Assembly: GCA_016783135.1 (NCBI GenBank)
Contig: JADHXC010000007.1
Span: forward strand, 1-64,000
DNA: 64,000 nucleotides
Reading direction: 5' to 3'
DNA from: Dehalococcoidales bacterium
Lineage (GTDB): Bacteria; Chloroflexota; Dehalococcoidia; Dehalococcoidales; Fen-1064
In this document: positions 62,571 to 64,000 of the stretch, piece after piece
Layout of the letters: each line of letters starts with the position of its first letter
How positions within the stretch are numbered: the stretch's first letter is position 1
Translations under genes and position numbers: made by a program
Notes under the pieces: generated by a model
What the model saw: the letters and a program-made list of their open reading frames with translations, nothing else
Databases searched by the model: none
Told to the model about the DNA's origin: nothing

Positions 62571-63290
62571 TCAGGTGGGTGATAATCTAGCCCGTTCTTG
62601 ATATTTTGTCTTCTGACTCTTTGCCGGATGGCAAGATTGCACAAATGTCAGGATTGTGTAGCCGAGTCCCCTTCCCCCATGACGCCCAGCGCTCAACCTG
62701 AGCACTGGGATGTATGATGGGACCAGATGTCCAAGAATCTTGTGTGACTCTCCGAGGATGACCCAGCCAGTCAACTCGCTTTGGATTGTGCGGCTGACAG
62801 GCCTCAAGCCAAACGCCTCCTCGAAGCTCCTGGCGTTGAACAGTTTCTTCTTTAGTCCCTAGTCCCTCATATGGCGGAAAGTCTCCACCGCATCAGATCA
62901 CCCGCCTTGCCTTAGCCACCATTTCGAGTTGTTCCGTTGTCCAATGAGGCGGAGCATAGCTGTCTTTGGTGCAAGGTTCCAGAGGCTGGTATCTCACAGG
63001 ATAGGCGACTACACCCCACGTGACAAGGTCTCTAACCCTATCCAAGAAGGCATCGGGGGTGTCCAGATAGCCGTAGAGACAGTAGACTATGATTCCTCGT
63101 TCGCTTCGCGTGCGCATAATCGCCAGAAGTCAAGGCAGTCTTCAGGACTACCTGTCAGGCTGTGGTGCGCAGGTAAGCCGTTCGTTCATTTCCTCTTCCC
63201 GTATGAGCACCCCGGACGGGTATTCAAGGTTAGGACAGATTGTGGAACATTCAAGACCTGACGTGTCATTCAATCCCCCCCGACATGCTC
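62571..63290 (-). pseudogene. Decayed radical-SAM-like gene
   Basis: Three in-series pieces of one protein can be read on the reverse strand in shifting frames: CPNLEYPSGVLIREEEMNER (about 63170-63235), then GIIVYCLYGYLDTPDAFLDR, DLVTWGVVAYPVRYQPL and TTEQLEMVAKARRVI (62893-63117), an in-frame TGA, CGGDFPPYEGLG, and after a frameshift FNARSFEEAFGL (near 62571-62858). The wording resembles the C-terminal part of radical SAM proteins, but I cannot name the family with certainty. The stop codons and frameshift mean it is not expressed as one protein. Downstream of 63290 to 63419 nothing is seen. Confidence 0.5.
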
Positions 63291-63419
63291 CAGGATGAAT
63301 GCACTCAGACCTTCTTCATAATGCCTGCCCGATGTGATGGACCCTATATTTTGCGGGACTACACTAACTCATGGGAAGAAACTACAAGACGGCTGGACGT
63401 ACTCGCGCTGTTTTCCAGC

Positions 63420-63761
63420 CTATTCCAGTTGTGCCTCTTCTAACCCGAAGAAGTGCCCCACCTCGTGAAGTACTGTGAGACGCACCTCAGCCTCGATGTC
63501 CTCCTCAGTATGGCAGGTTCGCTCAATAGGTCCCTTGAATATCGTTATCACGTCGGGCAAGGTGACATCCTCCAGTGAGCGTTCTGTGAGAGGTACTCCC
63601 TCATAGAGCCCTAGGGTGTCAGGCATGTCTTCTGGGGGCTCATCCTCTATCACTACCGCCACATTCTCCAGTCTGCCCCGGAATTCCTCTGGCAGAGTTG
63701 CCAGCGCCCTCCTCACCAGGCGCTCAAACCTTCGACGAGACAAGCTACTTCTTCCTACCAT
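63420..63761 (-). CDS. Small HExxH metallopeptidase-like (zincin) protein
   Basis: 113 residues from the ATG at 63761 (AGGAGGG about 12 nt upstream; an in-frame ATG at 63800 has no ribosome site). The C-terminal VRLTVLHEVGHFFGLEEAQLE is the HExGHxxGL zincin motif, and SRRRFERLVRRALATLPEEF followed by NVAVVIEDEPP matches the COG3824-type family of short predicted metallopeptidases. Substrate unknown; no signal peptide, so cytoplasmic. Confidence 0.85.
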   Translation of the reverse strand: MVGRSSLSRRRFERLVRRALATLPEEFRGRLENVAVVIEDEPPEDMPDTLGLYEGVPLTERSLEDVTLPDVITIFKGPIERTCHTEEDIEAEVRLTVLHEVGHFFGLEEAQLE

Positions 63762-63800
63762 ATCGGGTTTGTCCCTCCTGATTCTTAATTGTGTCTGCAT

Positions 63801-63916
63801 TATGGGGGATAGTCAACACGATGTATGGCGGCACCAGGAGGAAAGGTCCGCCCGTTCTTACGCGTGAAGGGCAGGCGTGGGAGTGCCCCTGGAATTAAGG
63901 ATTGTGATGATTTCGC
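63801..63916. other. Short intergenic stretch, nothing recognised
   Basis: No feature is visible apart from scattered GC-rich sequence between two reverse-strand genes. Confidence 0.4.
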
Positions 63917-64000
63917 TCAAACATCAACCCCTAACTCGGCGAGCAATTCCCGTACCAATTCACCGAATTCAGGCTCTGCAATCATCCCCTGACGCCGGGG
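63917..64000 (-). CDS. C-terminal end of an unidentified gene (runs off window)
   Basis: The last 27 codons of a reverse-strand reading frame: GMIAEPEFGELVRELLAE, then LGVDV and a TGA at 63917-63919. The helical, acidic tail shows no family signature. Confidence 0.4.
   Translation of the reverse strand, partial: PRRQGMIAEPEFGELVRELLAELGVDV

Noticed and set aside
63240-63443. 67-codon forward frame before the metallopeptidase gene
   Set aside because: No ribosome site, no family signature, and overlaps the region of the decayed reverse-strand gene.

Overview
The window looks like chromosomal DNA of a Chloroflexota bacterium, most likely Dehalococcoidia-like and possibly from a sediment or groundwater genome. 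I infer this from gene content and style: a single-chain biotin-dependent acyl-CoA carboxylase, ADP-forming acyl-CoA ligase, archaeal-type phosphoglycerate mutase, AmmeMemoRadiSam genes, a lone DAHP synthase of the Thermotoga type, a Xaa-Pro peptidase/EF-P/PHP operon, moderately high GC, CCA-encoded tRNAs, and GTG/TTG starts. No rRNA or species marker is present, so the placement is inference.

Layout. 1-6.9 kb: 5' part of glmS, the carboxylase, then an acyl-CoA ligase and an amidohydrolase-like gene behind a near-consensus promoter. 6.9-9.7 kb: an accessory stretch with a lipoprotein, a membrane protein, an excisionase-like HTH and a zinc ribbon. 9.7-12.9 kb: a nucleoside hydrolase, sugar kinase and ADP-ribosylglycohydrolase operon. 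13-20.2 kb: tRNA-Arg, a small membrane protein, dxs, pgk, apgM, tpiA and miaA. 20.2-24.1 kb: a pantothenate operon (DUF2520 reductase candidate, lipoprotein, panD, panB, panC) with a long 5' leader ending in a strong terminator, which is a probable riboswitch/attenuator. 24.2-28.7 kb: a complete AmmeMemoRadiSam set (radical SAM enzyme plus a Memo-AMMECR1 fusion), a nitroreductase, and a Cas4/RecB-like nuclease fused to a DEDD exonuclease domain. 28.7-34.5 kb: an AT-rich AlbA_2 gene, RarA fused to an alpha/beta hydrolase, and a penicillin-acylase-like Ntn hydrolase, with palindrome clusters between genes. 34.5-40.7 kb: crotonase, glycerophosphodiesterase, cyclotransferase, flavin reductase, DAHP synthase, methylmalonyl-CoA epimerase, OB-fold protein and thiolase. 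40.8-44.6 kb: aspS-tig-clpP. 44.7-52.7 kb: a tightly packed housekeeping operon dprA-topA-xerC-pepQ-efp-PHP, followed by a formyltransferase and a membrane protein. 52.8-54.2 kb: MFS transporter and two tRNA-Ser genes.

54.3-58.1 kb is a mobile region: a truncated tyrosine recombinase, an IS3-family remnant, and a complete polar amino-acid ABC transporter enclosed by 54-bp inverted repeats (a 43-bp core is identical). 58.2-62.5 kb holds an NADH-oxidising diaphorase (HoxE/F/U- or HydC/B-like) without a visible catalytic partner, and a divergent LuxR-type regulator. The end of the window has a decayed radical-SAM-like gene, a small HExxH metallopeptidase and the 3' end of an unknown gene.

The most promising items are the pantothenate leader, the inverted-repeat-bounded transporter, the AmmeMemoRadiSam operon, the RarA-hydrolase fusion, an amidohydrolase that has lost its metal ligands, and an orphan diaphorase. 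Two genes (glmS and the MFS gene) may start at ATA.
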